This document shows positions 18,018-27,543 of a DNA stretch of 64,000 bases, one piece after another. Source of the stretch: Variovorax sp. CAN15 (lineage in GTDB: Bacteria > Pseudomonadota > Gammaproteobacteria > Burkholderiales > Burkholderiaceae_C); the NCBI RefSeq assembly GCF_030462475.1, contig NZ_JASMRZ010000002.1:23666-87665 (forward strand), given 5' to 3'. The notes beneath the pieces are model-generated. The model was not told where the DNA came from, did no database searches, and was given only the letters and a program-made list of their open reading frames with translations. Made by a program: the position numbers and the translations under genes. How positions within the stretch are numbered: position 1 is the first letter of the stretch; each line of letters opens with the position of its first letter.

Positions 18018-19596
18018 GGACGGAACTCCCTGAACTCACGATGGCATGCATGATGCGCTCCTGCGAGGCCTCTGCGGCCGGAAACTCGGCGACGAAGCGC
18101 CCCTCGTTCATCACGTAGATGCGGTCGCACATGCCGAGCAACTCCGGCAGTTCGGAAGAAATCATGAGAATGCCCTTGCCCTCGCTGGCAAGCCTGTCGA
18201 TGATGGTGTAGATCTCGTACTTGGCGCCCACGTCGATGCCGCGCGTGGGCTCGTCGAGGATCAGCAGCTCTGGCTTGGTGAAGAGCCACTTGCTCAACAC
18301 CACCTTCTGCTGGTTGCCGCCTGAAAGGTTGACCACCAGCTGCTCGATGCCCGAGCAGCGGATGTTGAGTGCCTTGCGGTACTCGTTGGCCACCTTGAAC
18401 TCCCGCCCGTTGTCGATCACCGACCTGTCGGCGATCGCATCGAGGTTCGCGAGGCTGATGTTCTTGCGGATGTCCTCCTCCAGCACCAGCCCGAGTCCCT
18501 TGCGGTCTTCGGTGACGTAGGCGATGCCGTGGTCGATGGCCTTGCGCACCGTGCTCACATCCACCGGCTTGCCGTGCATGAACACCGAACCGCTGATGCG
18601 CTGCCCGTAGGACTTGCCGAACACGCTCATGGCCAGCTCGGTGCGGCCCGCGCCCATGAGGCCCGCGATGCCGACGATCTCGCCCTGGCGCACGTTGAGG
18701 CTCACACCCTTGATCTGCTCGCGGTCGACATGCAGCGCGTGGTGCACGCGCCAGTCACGCACTTCGAACACGGTCTCCCCGATCTTCGGATCGCGCTGCG
18801 GATAGCGGTGCGCCATGTCGCGCCCCACCATGCCGCGGATGATGCGGTCCTCGCTGATGGGCTGGCCGCGGCAGTCCATGGTCTCCACCGTTGCGCCGTC
18901 GCGCAGCACGGTGATCGAGTCGGCCACCTTGGCGATTTCGTTGAGCTTGTGCGAGATCAGGATCGACGCGATACCCTGGCGCTTGAGCTCCAGCAGCAGC
19001 ATCAGCAGCGCATCGCTGTCGTTCTCGTTCAAGCTGGCGGTGGGCTCGTCGAGGATCAGCAGCTTCACCTCCTTGGCCAGCGCCTTGGCGATTTCCACCA
19101 GCTGCTGCTTGCCCACGCCCAGGTCGGTCACCAGCGTGGTGGGCGGCTCCTTCAGGCCAACCTTGGCGAGCAGCTCGCGCGTTCTCGCATAGGCGGCGAA
19201 CCAGTCGATCACGCCGGCGCCGCTGGCGATCTCGTTGCCGAGGAAGATGTTCTCGGCGATGGACAGCAGCGGCACCAGCGCCAGCTCCTGGTGGATGATG
19301 ATGATGCCGAGCTTCTCGCTGTCGGCGATGCCCCTGAAGCGGCGCTCCTCGCCCTCGAAGCGGATCTCGCCGGTGTACGAGTCGCACGGGTAGACGCCGC
19401 TGAGCACCTTCATGAGCGTCGACTTGCCCGCGCCGTTCTCGCCGACCACCGCGTGGATCTCCCCCGCGCGCACGCTGAGGTTGACGTTGCTCAGCGCCTT
19501 CACGCCGGGAAACGTCTTCGTGATGCCACGCATCTCCAGGATGGCGCCATTCCCGGCACCATGGCTGTTGCTGCCGCTGCTGCCGTCCATGCTCAC
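18004..19596 (-). CDS. mmsA: Multiple monosaccharide ABC transporter ATP-binding protein
   Basis: A 530-residue double ATPase of the GguA/MmsA subgroup. Walker A is [11 protein letters not shown], Walker B is [12 protein letters not shown], and the second domain has [22 protein letters not shown] and [12 protein letters not shown]. It pairs with the MmsB permease and ChvE binding protein. The start is either GTG 19596, which overlaps the chvE TGA (GTGA), or ATG 19590, two bases past the chvE stop region. An N-terminal Ser/Gly-rich stretch precedes the first strand. The C-terminal end overlaps mmsB. Confidence 0.93.
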   Translation of the reverse strand: MSMDGSSGSNSHGAGNGAILEMRGITKTFPGVKALSNVNLSVRAGEIHAVVGENGAGKSTLMKVLSGVYPCDSYTGEIRFEGEERRFRGIADSEKLGIIIIHQELALVPLLSIAENIFLGNEIASGAGVIDWFAAYARTRELLAKVGLKEPPTTLVTDLGVGKQQLVEIAKALAKEVKLLILDEPTASLNENDSDALLMLLLELKRQGIASILISHKLNEIAKVADSITVLRDGATVETMDCRGQPISEDRIIRGMVGRDMAHRYPQRDPKIGETVFEVRDWRVHHALHVDREQIKGVSLNVRQGEIVGIAGLMGAGRTELAMSVFGKSYGQRISGSVFMHGKPVDVSTVRKAIDHGIAYVTEDRKGLGLVLEEDIRKNISLANLDAIADRSVIDNGREFKVANEYRKALNIRCSGIEQLVVNLSGGNQQKVVLSKWLFTKPELLILDEPTRGIDVGAKYEIYTIIDRLASEGKGILMISSELPELLGMCDRIYVMNEGRFVAEFPAAEASQERIMHAIVSSGSSVHVPA

Positions 19597-20663
19597 TTGA
19601 TCTGGCTTTCCTTGTAGTAGCCGCTGTCGACCAGCACCTGCTTCCAGTTCGACGCATCCACGCTCACCGGCTTCAGCAGGTACGACGGCACGACCTTCAT
19701 GCCGTTGTTGTAGGTCTTGGTGTCGTTCACCTCGGGTGTCTTGCCCGAGAGCATCGCGTCCACCATGGCCACCGTCACCTTGGCCAGCTCGCGCGTGTCC
19801 TTGAACACGGTGGAAGTCTGCTCCTTGCGAAGGATCGACTTGACCGAGGGAATCTCCGCGTCCTGCCCTGTGACCACCGGCATCGGCTGCGAGCCCGAGC
19901 CGTAGCCCACGCCCTTGAGCGACGAGAGAATGCCGATCGAAAGGCCGTCGTACGGCGACAGCACCGCGTCGACGCGGTCCTTGGTGTAGAAGGCCGACAG
20001 CAGGTTGTCCATGCGCGCCTGCGCCACAGCGCCGTCCCAGCGCAGCGTGCCGACCTTGTCCATGCCCATCTGCTTGCTGCGCACCACCAGCTTGCCGCTC
20101 TTGATGTACGGGTCGAGCACCGACATCGCGCCGTTGTAGAAGAAGAAGGCGTTGTTGTCGTCGGGCGAGCCGCCGAAGAGCTCGATGTTGAACGGACCCT
20201 TGCCGCTCTTCAGGCCCAGCGCCGCCTCGATCGACTGCGCCTGCAGCACGCCGACCTGGAAGTTGTCGAAGGTGGCGTAGTAGTCGACGTTCTTCGAACC
20301 CTTGATGAGCCGGTCATAGGCGATGATCTTCACGCCCTTGTCGGCGGCCTTCTGCAGCACGTCCGACAACGTGGTGCCGTCGATGGCCGCGATGACCAGC
20401 ACCTTCGAGCCCTTCGTCACCATGTTCTCGATCTGCGCGAGCTGGTTGGGGATGTCGTCTTCGGCGTACTGCAGGTCGGTCTTGTAGCCCTTGTCCTTGA
20501 AGTACTTGACCATGTTGGCGCCGTCGGCGATCCAGCGCGCCGACGACTTGGTGGGCATGGAGATGGCGATCAGGCCCTTGTCCTGCGCGTTGGCCAGCGG
20601 AGCGAAGCCGACGATGGCCAGTGCGATGCCGGCCAGGGATGCCTTGAGGAAGTTGCGTTTCAT
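19593..20663 (-). CDS. chvE: Periplasmic multiple-sugar-binding protein ChvE
   Basis: A 356-residue exported binding protein. The signal peptide is [22 protein letters not shown] with cleavage near ANA-QD (26). The mature start [17 protein letters not shown] and the segments [14 protein letters not shown] and [10 protein letters not shown] are typical of ChvE. It delivers aldoses such as arabinose and galactose to MmsAB; in Agrobacterium ChvE also signals to VirA. I chose ATG 20663 because it opens the signal peptide directly; ATG 20675 would add MNQT. The ytfQ-like gene ends 125 to 137 bases upstream, with a dispersed repeat between. Confidence 0.94.
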   Translation of the reverse strand: MKRNFLKASLAGIALAIVGFAPLANAQDKGLIAISMPTKSSARWIADGANMVKYFKDKGYKTDLQYAEDDIPNQLAQIENMVTKGSKVLVIAAIDGTTLSDVLQKAADKGVKIIAYDRLIKGSKNVDYYATFDNFQVGVLQAQSIEAALGLKSGKGPFNIELFGGSPDDNNAFFFYNGAMSVLDPYIKSGKLVVRSKQMGMDKVGTLRWDGAVAQARMDNLLSAFYTKDRVDAVLSPYDGLSIGILSSLKGVGYGSGSQPMPVVTGQDAEIPSVKSILRKEQTSTVFKDTRELAKVTVAMVDAMLSGKTPEVNDTKTYNNGMKVVPSYLLKPVSVDASNWKQVLVDSGYYKESQIK

Positions 20664-20701
20664 GGTTTGATTCATTTTTCGATGGGTGCTGTGTCTTTTC
20701 C

Positions 20702-20796
20702 AGGAACACCGCGGAACCGGCTTCGCCGGGCCGCAGGTGTTGCCCCCGGCGAGGGGGTTGGCGTAGCGGACACGAAGTGCCGCGCAGCCTGGGGGA
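20702..20796 (-). repeat. Dispersed intergenic repeat, copy B
   Basis: This is the reverse-complement counterpart of copy A at 8686-8772. Read leftward it carries AGGCTGCGCG, CACTTCGTGTC, GCCGGGGG, CTGCGGCCCGGC and CCGCGG in the same order. It fills most of the gap between the ytfQ-like and chvE genes. Because it is inside a multigene operon it may fold in the message. Confidence 0.6.
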
Positions 20797-20800
20797 GTAC

Positions 20801-21766
20801 TCAATACTTTCGATTGGGGAATTCCTTGGCGGCGACTTCCATCGGGAAGATGCTCTCGACCGTCACGATGCGCTTGGGCAGCGTCTTGCCGTCCTTGATG
20901 TCCTTCACGGCCTGCATCAGCTGCGGGCCGAGCAGCGGGCTGCACTCGACCGACACGTTGAGCTTGCCGGCGATCATGGCCTCGAAGGCGCCCTTCACGC
21001 CGTCGATGGAGATGATCACGATGTCCTTCGCGGGCTTCAGGCCGGCTTCCTCGATGGCCTGGATCGCGCCGATGGCCATGTCGTCGTTGTGCGCGTACAG
21101 CACATTGATCTTCTTGCCCTCGGCCTTCAGGAAGGCTTCCATCACTTCCTTGCCCTTGGCGCGGGTGAAGTCGCCGGTCTGCGAGCGGATGATCTTGAAC
21201 TTCGGGTCGGCCTTGATGATTTCCTCGAAGCCCTTCTTGCGGTCGATGGCAGGGGCCGAGCCCACGGTGCCCTGCAGCTCGACGATGTTCACGTCGCCCT
21301 TCTGGTCCTTCATCTTCTCCACCAGCCAGCGGCCGGCCTTGCGGCCTTCCTCGGTGAAGTCCGAGCCCATGAAGGTCACGTAGAGCGAGTCGTCCTTGGT
21401 GTTGACGGAGCGGTCGGTCAGCACCACCGGGATCTTCGCGGCCTTGGCCTCGCGCAGCACGGTCTCCCAGCCCGACTCGACCACCGGCGAGAAGGCGATC
21501 ACGTCCACCTTCTGCGCAATGTAGGAGCGGATGGCCTTGATCTGGTTCTCCTGCTTCTGCTGCGCGTCGGAGAACTTCAGCTCGATGCCGGCGTCCTTGG
21601 CGGACGACTTGATCGACTCGGTGTTGGCGGTGCGCCATTCGCTTTCGGCGCCCACCTGTGCGAAGCCCAGCACGAGCTTCTTCTGCGCGAAGGCGGACAC
21701 GGGCAGCATGCTGCCCAAGGCTGCGGCGGCGAGTGCGGTGTTGAGGGTGCGGCGATTCATGGTCAT
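20801..21766 (-). CDS. ytfQ: Periplasmic sugar-binding protein, YtfQ type
   Basis: A 321-residue exported protein with signal peptide ending near AFA-QK. The segments [35 protein letters not shown] and [21 protein letters not shown] match YtfQ, the galactofuranose-binding protein. AAGGAG stands 8 bases before ATG 21766. It should feed the YtfR/YtfT/YjfF machinery, but those genes lie 4 kb downstream, beyond chvE-mmsA-mmsB. It is the second gene of the operon, after the semialdehyde dehydrogenase. Confidence 0.9.
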   Translation of the reverse strand: MTMNRRTLNTALAAAALGSMLPVSAFAQKKLVLGFAQVGAESEWRTANTESIKSSAKDAGIELKFSDAQQKQENQIKAIRSYIAQKVDVIAFSPVVESGWETVLREAKAAKIPVVLTDRSVNTKDDSLYVTFMGSDFTEEGRKAGRWLVEKMKDQKGDVNIVELQGTVGSAPAIDRKKGFEEIIKADPKFKIIRSQTGDFTRAKGKEVMEAFLKAEGKKINVLYAHNDDMAIGAIQAIEEAGLKPAKDIVIISIDGVKGAFEAMIAGKLNVSVECSPLLGPQLMQAVKDIKDGKTLPKRIVTVESIFPMEVAAKEFPNRKY

Positions 21767-21848
21767 GGGATGTCTCCTTCTTGATGATTCGAGGAATGCC
21801 GGTTGGCGTGGGTGATGGAAAACGAAACTGAAAAGAACCCCGTCCGGT

Positions 21849-23315
21849 TCAGGCCAGCATGTAGCCGGTCTTCACCGTCGTGTAGAACTCCGCGGCGTGG
21901 CGCCCTTGTTCGCGCGGCCCGTAGCCCGACCCCTTGCGGCCGCCGAAGGGCACGTGGAAGTCCACACCCGCGGTCGGCAGATTGACCATCGTCATGCCGA
22001 CCACGGCATGGCGCCTGAAATGCATCGCATGCTTGAGTGAATTGGTGCAGATGCCCGCGCACAGGCCGAAGGGCGTGTCGTTGCACAGCGCCAGCGCGTC
22101 GTCGTAGTCGTCGGCGCGCAGCACGCAGGCCAGCGGACCGAATATCTCCTCGCGCGCGATGCGGTGCGAGGGCTTGGCGAGAAAAAGCGCGGGGCTCATG
22201 TAGTGGCCGGCGGTGGCGCGCTCCAGCGCCTCGCCGCCCCAGACGTGCTCGGCGCCCTCTTCCCGCGCCACGTCGACCCAGGTGAGATCTTGCGCGAGCC
22301 GGTCTTCGTCGGCCACCGGGCCGATGTCGACGCCGCGCTCCAGCGCGTGACCGATCTTCAGCGTCTTCAGGCGCTGGCGCAGCTTCGCCACGAAGGCGTC
22401 GTGCACCGCCGACTCGACGATGAGCCGGCTCGACGCCGTGCAGCGCTGGCCAGCGGAGAAATACGCGCCCTGCACCGCGCAATCGACGGCGCGGTCGAGG
22501 TCGGCATCGGCCAGCACCACGAGCGCATTCTTGCCGCCCGTCTCGAGCTGCACCTTGGCGCGCCGCGCGGCGGCCGCCTGCAGGATGCGCTCGCCGTTGG
22601 CCATGGAGCCGGTGAAGCTCAGCGCGTCGACCAGCGGGCTGTCGACCAGCGCCTGCCCCACTTCGCGGCCGCTGCCCATCACGAGGTTGAAGGCGCCGGC
22701 CGGCAATGCGGCGCGGCTGATGATCTCGGCCAGCGCCCAGCCGCAGCCCGACACCAGTTCGGCCGGCTTGAACACCACGCTGTTGCCATGGGCCAGCGCG
22801 GGCGCGATCTTCCATGCGGGCACCACGAAGGGCGAATTCCATGGCGTGATGAGCCCCACCACGCCCACCGGCTCGCGCGTGACGTCGACCTGCACGCCCG
22901 CGCGCACCGATGCGACGTTCTCGCCGCCACCGCCGCCTGCACCGCTACGGATGGCTTCTCCCGCGAAGAACTTGAAGATCTGGCCGGCGCGGGCCACCTC
23001 GGCCACCGCCTCGACCAGCGTCTTGCCCTCCTCGCGCGCCAGCAGCATGCCCAGGTCGTCCTTGCGGGAGAGCAGCTCGGTGCCGATGCGGTCGAGCACG
23101 TCTGCGCGCCGTTGCGGCGTGCTGTGGCTCCAGTGGGGAAAGGCTTCCGTGGCGGCGCGGATGGCGGCCTCGGCCTGGCGGCGGTCGGCACGTGCGTACT
23201 CGGCCACCACTTCGCTGGTGTCCGAGGGATTGGCGCTCACACCTGTGGTCGCGCTGGTTTCCCAGCGGCCGTTGATGTACTGCCGCACGTTCTGATGAAG
23301 CTCGCCGTGGATCAC
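21849..23315 (-). CDS. Probable 2-oxoglutarate semialdehyde dehydrogenase
   Basis: About 488 residues, an NAD(P)-dependent aldehyde dehydrogenase. The motifs are intact: LITPWNSPFV, catalytic Glu in LETGGKNALV, catalytic Cys in SAGQRCTASS, and EEIFGPLACVL. By context it oxidises 2,5-dioxopentanoate to 2-oxoglutarate, the last step of the arabinose route. No ATG is available: I chose GTG 23315, preceded by AAGG and giving a standard start; an alternative TTG at 23381 would overlap an operator-like palindrome. It is the first gene of the ten-gene operon and divergent from a LysR gene. Confidence 0.85.
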   Translation of the reverse strand: MIHGELHQNVRQYINGRWETSATTGVSANPSDTSEVVAEYARADRRQAEAAIRAATEAFPHWSHSTPQRRADVLDRIGTELLSRKDDLGMLLAREEGKTLVEAVAEVARAGQIFKFFAGEAIRSGAGGGGGENVASVRAGVQVDVTREPVGVVGLITPWNSPFVVPAWKIAPALAHGNSVVFKPAELVSGCGWALAEIISRAALPAGAFNLVMGSGREVGQALVDSPLVDALSFTGSMANGERILQAAAARRAKVQLETGGKNALVVLADADLDRAVDCAVQGAYFSAGQRCTASSRLIVESAVHDAFVAKLRQRLKTLKIGHALERGVDIGPVADEDRLAQDLTWVDVAREEGAEHVWGGEALERATAGHYMSPALFLAKPSHRIAREEIFGPLACVLRADDYDDALALCNDTPFGLCAGICTNSLKHAMHFRRHAVVGMTMVNLPTAGVDFHVPFGGRKGSGYGPREQGRHAAEFYTTVKTGYMLA

Positions 23316-23371
23316 CGGGGCCTGGACCTTGTCTCTGTTGTTCTTGGAATGCCCGGAGTCTAGAAACAGAT

Positions 23372-23381
23372 TTGATATCAA
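23372..23381. promoter_or_regulatory. Operator-like palindrome between the operon and its LysR gene
   Basis: TTGATATCAA is a perfect 10-base palindrome in the 148-base intergenic region. The same half-site (TATCAA/TTGATA) recurs in the promoter region at 25271-25320. It is a candidate binding site for the LysR protein encoded at 23464. A related GGATATCGATC lies nearby at about 23404-23414. Confidence 0.5.
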
Positions 23382-23463
23382 TCCAATCGTTTTTTAAGCA
23401 AAATGGATATCGATCGCCGGATTCTGGAAAACCCGGTCAGTCCTTTGTTTAAAGCCCGGAGCC

Positions 23464-24429
23464 ATGACCAACTACAACCACTGGTTCATCCGAGCCCGCC
23501 TCAAGACCCGCCAGCTGCTGCTGCTCGTGGCGCTGTCCGAGGAGGGCAACATCCACCGCGCGGCGCAGGTGCTCAACATGACGCAGCCCGCCGCCTCCAA
23601 GCTGCTGAAGGACCTGGAGGACGTGCTGGAGGTGCCGCTGTTCGAGCGCCTGCCGCGCGGCATGCGCCCGACCTGGTACGGCGAGACCATGATCCGCCAC
23701 GCCCGTGTCGCGCTCGCGAGCCTGAACCAGGCGCACGACGAACTCACCGCGCTCAAGGCCGGGCGCTTCGGCCATGTGAGCGTGGGCGCCATCACCGCGC
23801 CTGGCCTCACGCTGATGCCGCCGGCCGTGGCGATGGTGAAGCGCGAGCACCCCGACCTGCGCGTGTCGCTCGAGATAGAGACCAGCCCGGTGCTGATCGA
23901 GCGGCTGGAGCAGGGCAAGCTCGACATCCTGGTGGCGCGCCTCTTCGCCGAGCACGACAAGTCGCAGCTGCGCTACGAGGCGCTGAGCGAGGAACCTGTG
24001 TGCGCGCTGGTGCGCCCCGGCCATCCGCTGCTGGGCGTGAGCGGCCTCACGCTGCGCGACGTGGTCGGCGCCGGCTGGATCGTTCCGCCCGCGGGCAGCG
24101 TGCTGCGCCACCGCTTCGAGCTGATGTTTCAGGAGGAAGGCCTCGCGCCGCCCACCAACACCATCGAGAGCCCGGCCCTGCTCTTCATCACGCGCATGCT
24201 GCAGCAGAGCGACATGGTCGCCGTGCTCGCGACCGACGTGGCGCGCTACTACGCCTCGCACGGCATCGTGTCGCTGCTGCCGCTGGACATGCCCTGCCAC
24301 ATGGACGCCTTCGGCATCATCACGCGCACCGACCGGCTGCTGTCACCGGCGGCGAAGGTGATGATGAAGGCGCTGAAGACGGCGAGCGTCAGCGTCTATG
24401 GGCGCAAGCTGGAGATGGAGATCGACTGA
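23464..24429 (+). CDS. LysR-type regulator of the arabinose operon (GbpR-like)
   Basis: A 321-residue LysR protein with N-terminal winged helix (RQLLLLVALSEEGNIHRAAQVLNMTQPAASKLLKDLE) and effector-binding domain. The MTQPAASK recognition helix and the VPLFERLPRGM segment fit the GbpR/galactose-binding regulator subgroup, which controls chvE-type genes in rhizobia. It is divergent from the ten-gene sugar operon and convergent with the SDR gene. CCGGAG precedes the ATG. It probably senses a sugar or pathway intermediate and acts at the TATCAA/TTGATA sites. Confidence 0.88.
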   Translation: MTNYNHWFIRARLKTRQLLLLVALSEEGNIHRAAQVLNMTQPAASKLLKDLEDVLEVPLFERLPRGMRPTWYGETMIRHARVALASLNQAHDELTALKAGRFGHVSVGAITAPGLTLMPPAVAMVKREHPDLRVSLEIETSPVLIERLEQGKLDILVARLFAEHDKSQLRYEALSEEPVCALVRPGHPLLGVSGLTLRDVVGAGWIVPPAGSVLRHRFELMFQEEGLAPPTNTIESPALLFITRMLQQSDMVAVLATDVARYYASHGIVSLLPLDMPCHMDAFGIITRTDRLLSPAAKVMMKALKTASVSVYGRKLEMEID

Positions 24430-24453
24430 GGAGCGACGCGCCCCGCCGCGGCT

Positions 24454-25227
24454 TCAGGTCCAGCCGGCATCCACGGTGAATTCCTGCGCCGTGCACATCC
24501 TGGCGTCGTCCGATGCGAGGAACAGCACCATGCGCGCGATGTCTTCCGGCATCAGCTTGTCGGGCAGGCACTGGTTGCGCTTGAGCGACTGCTCGCCTTC
24601 CTCGTCGAGCCACAGCTTGACCTGCCGCTCGGTCATCACCCAGCCTGGCGAGACGGTGTTGATGCGGATGCGGTCGCGGCCCAGGTCCACCGCGAGGCCG
24701 CGCGTGAGGCCGTTCACCGACGACTTCGCGATGGCGTAGCAGGGGTAGCCGGAGCCCTTGGTCTGCCAGCCGGTGGAGCCGAGGTTGACCACCGAGCCGA
24801 AGCCCAGGCGCTTCATGCCCGGCACCACCGACTGGATCGCGAAGAGCGCGGGCCGCTCGTTGATGGCCATGCGGTTGTCGTAGTACTCGGGCGTGACCGA
24901 CTCGAGCGTGTGGCGGTCGTCGCTCGCCACGTTGTTGACCAGCACCGCGAAGTCGCCGAACTCGGCGGCCGCATCGGCAATGGCTTTCTGCAGCGCGGCG
25001 ATGTCGCGCACGTCGCAGGCGCGCCACCACGGCGCTGCATGGCCGGCCTTTTCGATCTGCCGCGCGAGCGCCGCGCTGGCGCTTTCGGCGATGTCGACGA
25101 AGGCTACGCGCGCGCCCTGTTCGGCAAACGCGGAGACGATGGCCGCGCCGATGCCGCTGCCGCCGCCGGTGACGAACACGGTGCGGCCCTTGAGGCTGGG
25201 ATGGATGGAAAGCTGGGGGGAATTCAA
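24454..25227 (-). CDS. SDR-family aldose 1-dehydrogenase (probable L-arabinose dehydrogenase)
   Basis: A 257-residue short-chain dehydrogenase. The nucleotide motif TGGGSGIG lies at about 20-27, the NNxAS-type segment is LVNNVASDD, and the catalytic Tyr/Lys are in YPCYAIAKSSVNG. By context it oxidises L-arabinose (or D-galactose) to the lactone, the first step of the pathway. The start is uncertain: TTG 25227 has CGGAGA upstream at good spacing and gives a normal length; ATG 25254 would add nine residues but lacks a ribosome site. It is divergent from the lactonase gene. Confidence 0.82.
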   Translation of the reverse strand: MNSPQLSIHPSLKGRTVFVTGGGSGIGAAIVSAFAEQGARVAFVDIAESASAALARQIEKAGHAAPWWRACDVRDIAALQKAIADAAAEFGDFAVLVNNVASDDRHTLESVTPEYYDNRMAINERPALFAIQSVVPGMKRLGFGSVVNLGSTGWQTKGSGYPCYAIAKSSVNGLTRGLAVDLGRDRIRINTVSPGWVMTERQVKLWLDEEGEQSLKRNQCLPDKLMPEDIARMVLFLASDDARMCTAQEFTVDAGWT

Positions 25228-25270
25228 GAAAAGTCTCCGGGGTGGGCATCTCATGACATTGCAATATGCA

Positions 25271-25320
25271 TATCAATTGATGTCGTGATTTTCAATTTCA
25301 GTTATCAATATGCCTTGATA
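25271..25320. promoter_or_regulatory. Two operator-like inverted repeats between SDR and lactonase genes
   Basis: The short AT-rich region holds ATCAATTGAT (25272-25281), a perfect palindrome, and TATCAA-N6-TTGATA (25303-25320), a perfect inverted repeat. Both use the same half-site as the palindrome at 23372. They are well placed to control the divergent dehydrogenase and lactonase genes together with the main operon. Confidence 0.55.
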
Positions 25321-25366
25321 CGATCCGCCGCGTCAAGAAGACAGACACGAACAGGAAAGAAGACCA

Positions 25367-26299
25367 ATGAGCAATGAGACACGCAGCCCCGTTCCCTCTC
25401 CTTCCGCCATCGGCCAGGCCGAGTGCATCTGGCCGGCAGGCGCCAACCTCGGCGAAGGCACCATGTGGTCGCAGCGCGAGCAGGCGCTGTACTGGATCGA
25501 CATCCTCACGCCGCGCCTCTTCCGCTACGACCCGGCCACCGGCGCGCAGCGCACCTGGCACTTCGGCGAAGAGATCACCGCGATCGCCGAGCGCGCATCG
25601 GCACCAGGCCTGTTCATCACGCTGCGCCGCGGCTTCGCGCTCTTCGACACCACCGTGCCCGGCGATGGGGCGAAGCCGCACTACCTGCACCAGCCCGAGC
25701 CCGAACGCGCCGGCAACCGCTTCAACGACGGCAAGTGCGACGCGCGCGGCCGCTTCTGGGCCGGCAGCATGGACTTCGACTGCAAGGCACCCACCGGCGC
25801 GCTCTACAGCTACGACGCCGACGGCCGCTGCACGAAGCACGACGACGGCTTCGAGGTGACCAACGGCCCGACCTGGTCGGCCGACGGCCGCACCATGTAC
25901 TTCAACAACACGGTGCGCAACAACCTCTACGCCTACGACTTCGACATGGAAGCGGGCACCGTGTCGAACCGCCGCGTGTGGCACCGCTTTCCCAAGCCCG
26001 ATGGCCTGCCCGACGGCATGACCACCGACGCCGCTGGCCGCCTGTGGATCGCGCACTGGGGAGGCTCGTGCGTCACCTGCCACGACCCGGTGAGCGCGGC
26101 CGAGCTGTGCCGCATCGCCATCCCCGCGAGCCATGTCACCGACTGCGCCTTCGGCGACGCCGACATGCGCACGCTCTACATCACGACCGCGCGCAACGGC
26201 CTCACGCCCGAGCAGGAAGCGGCCGAGCCGCTGGCGGGCGGACTCTTCAGGGTGCGTATCGACAGCCCCGGCGTGCCGGCCGCGCTGTTCGCGGGCTGA
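25367..26299 (+). CDS. SMP-30/gluconolactonase-family sugar lactonase
   Basis: A 310-residue six-bladed beta-propeller lactonase. Expected metal-ligand positions are visible: Glu in GANLGEGTMW, Asn in RFNDGKCDARGRFWAGSM, Asn in VTNGPTWSADG, and Asp in KPDGLPDGM. It opens the arabino- or galactono-lactone to the aldonate, the second step of the pathway. AGGAAAGAAGA precedes the ATG. The gene is divergent from the SDR dehydrogenase, sharing a control region. Confidence 0.9.
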   Translation: MSNETRSPVPSPSAIGQAECIWPAGANLGEGTMWSQREQALYWIDILTPRLFRYDPATGAQRTWHFGEEITAIAERASAPGLFITLRRGFALFDTTVPGDGAKPHYLHQPEPERAGNRFNDGKCDARGRFWAGSMDFDCKAPTGALYSYDADGRCTKHDDGFEVTNGPTWSADGRTMYFNNTVRNNLYAYDFDMEAGTVSNRRVWHRFPKPDGLPDGMTTDAAGRLWIAHWGGSCVTCHDPVSAAELCRIAIPASHVTDCAFGDADMRTLYITTARNGLTPEQEAAEPLAGGLFRVRIDSPGVPAALFAG

Positions 26300-26415
26300 G
26301 AGAAAAAGGCAGGAAGGAACGGCGTCGGCGTGGGCGTTGGCGTCGTTCCGGCGGAAATCGCCCCGGCGCGGTGAGAGGACAATCGGGCAGCCCATCGCAA
26401 ACCATACCCACGACC

Positions 26416-27543
26416 ATGTCCCGCCTCGACGACCCCCTCCACGACGCCGAAATCGGCTCCCGCGACAGCACGCTCGACACCACCCGCATCGACGACGTGC
26501 GCATCGGCGCGGTCCGTCCGCTCATCACGCCCGCGCTGCTGCAGGAGCGCGTGCCGGTGCGCGACAACACGCTGGCGCTGGTCGAGCGCAGCCGCGCGGA
26601 GATCGCCGACGTGCTGCACGACCGCGACGACCGGCTGGTGGTGGTGGTCGGACCCTGTTCCATCCACGACCACGACCAGGCCATCGAGTACGCGCAGCGC
26701 CTGAAGAAGGTCGCCGATTCGCTGCAGGACGACCTGATCATCGTGATGCGCGCCTATTTCGAGAAGCCGCGCACCACCGTCGGCTGGAAGGGCTACATCA
26801 ACGACCCGCACCTGGACGGCAGCTTCGCGATCAACGAAGGCCTGGAGCGCGCGCGCCGCCTGCTGCTGGAGCTCACCACGCTGGGCCTGCCGACCGGCAC
26901 CGAGTTTCTCGACCTGCTGAGCCCGCAGTTCATCGCCGACCTGATCGCCTGGGGCGCGATCGGTGCGCGCACCACCGAGAGCCAGAGCCACCGGCAGCTG
27001 GCCTCGGGCCTGAGCTGCCCGGTGGGCTTCAAGAACGGCACCGACGGCAGCGTGAAGGTCGCGGCCGACGCCATCCTCGCGGCCCGCGCGCCGCATGCCT
27101 TCATGGGCATGACCAAGATGGGCATGTCGGCGATCTTCGAAACCCGCGGCAACGACGACTGCCACGTGATCCTGCGCGGCGGCAAGGCGCCCAACTACTC
27201 GGCCGCGGACGTCGCCTCGAGCTGCGAGGCCCTGCTGGCCAACGGCCTGCGGCCTCAGGTGATGATCGACGTCTCGCACGGCAACAGCAGCAAGCAGCAT
27301 CAGCGCCAGATCGTGGTGGCCGAAGACGTGGCCGCGCAGATCGCGGGCGGCGAGCGGCGCATCACGGGCCTCATGATCGAGAGCCACCTGGAAGAAGGAC
27401 GGCAGGACCTGAAGCCGGGCGTGCCGCTGAAGCGCGGCGTGTCGATCACCGATGCCTGCATCGGCTTCGCGCAGACGGTGCCGGTGCTCGAAGGGCTGGC
27501 GTCCGCGGTCAAGGCGCGGCGGCGCCTGTCGTCGAAGGCCTGA
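26416..27543 (+). CDS. aroG: 3-deoxy-7-phosphoheptulonate (DAHP) synthase, class I
   Basis: A 375-residue enzyme joining phosphoenolpyruvate and erythrose 4-phosphate, the first step of the shikimate pathway. Family motifs are present: VGPCSIHD, YFEKPRTTVGWKGY, GLPTGTEFLD, GARTTESQ, GFKNGTDG and MIDVSHGNSSK. Full length and intact. It would be aroG, aroF or aroH by feedback type; sequence alone does not settle which aromatic amino acid inhibits it. It stands alone, followed by a strong stem-loop. Confidence 0.95.
   Translation: MSRLDDPLHDAEIGSRDSTLDTTRIDDVRIGAVRPLITPALLQERVPVRDNTLALVERSRAEIADVLHDRDDRLVVVVGPCSIHDHDQAIEYAQRLKKVADSLQDDLIIVMRAYFEKPRTTVGWKGYINDPHLDGSFAINEGLERARRLLLELTTLGLPTGTEFLDLLSPQFIADLIAWGAIGARTTESQSHRQLASGLSCPVGFKNGTDGSVKVAADAILAARAPHAFMGMTKMGMSAIFETRGNDDCHVILRGGKAPNYSAADVASSCEALLANGLRPQVMIDVSHGNSSKQHQRQIVVAEDVAAQIAGGERRITGLMIESHLEEGRQDLKPGVPLKRGVSITDACIGFAQTVPVLEGLASAVKARRRLSSKA

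Noticed and set aside
23316..23381. TTG start at 23381 for the semialdehyde dehydrogenase
   Set aside because: It would include a palindrome that looks like an operator and adds residues not usual in the family; GTG 23315 gives a normal start.
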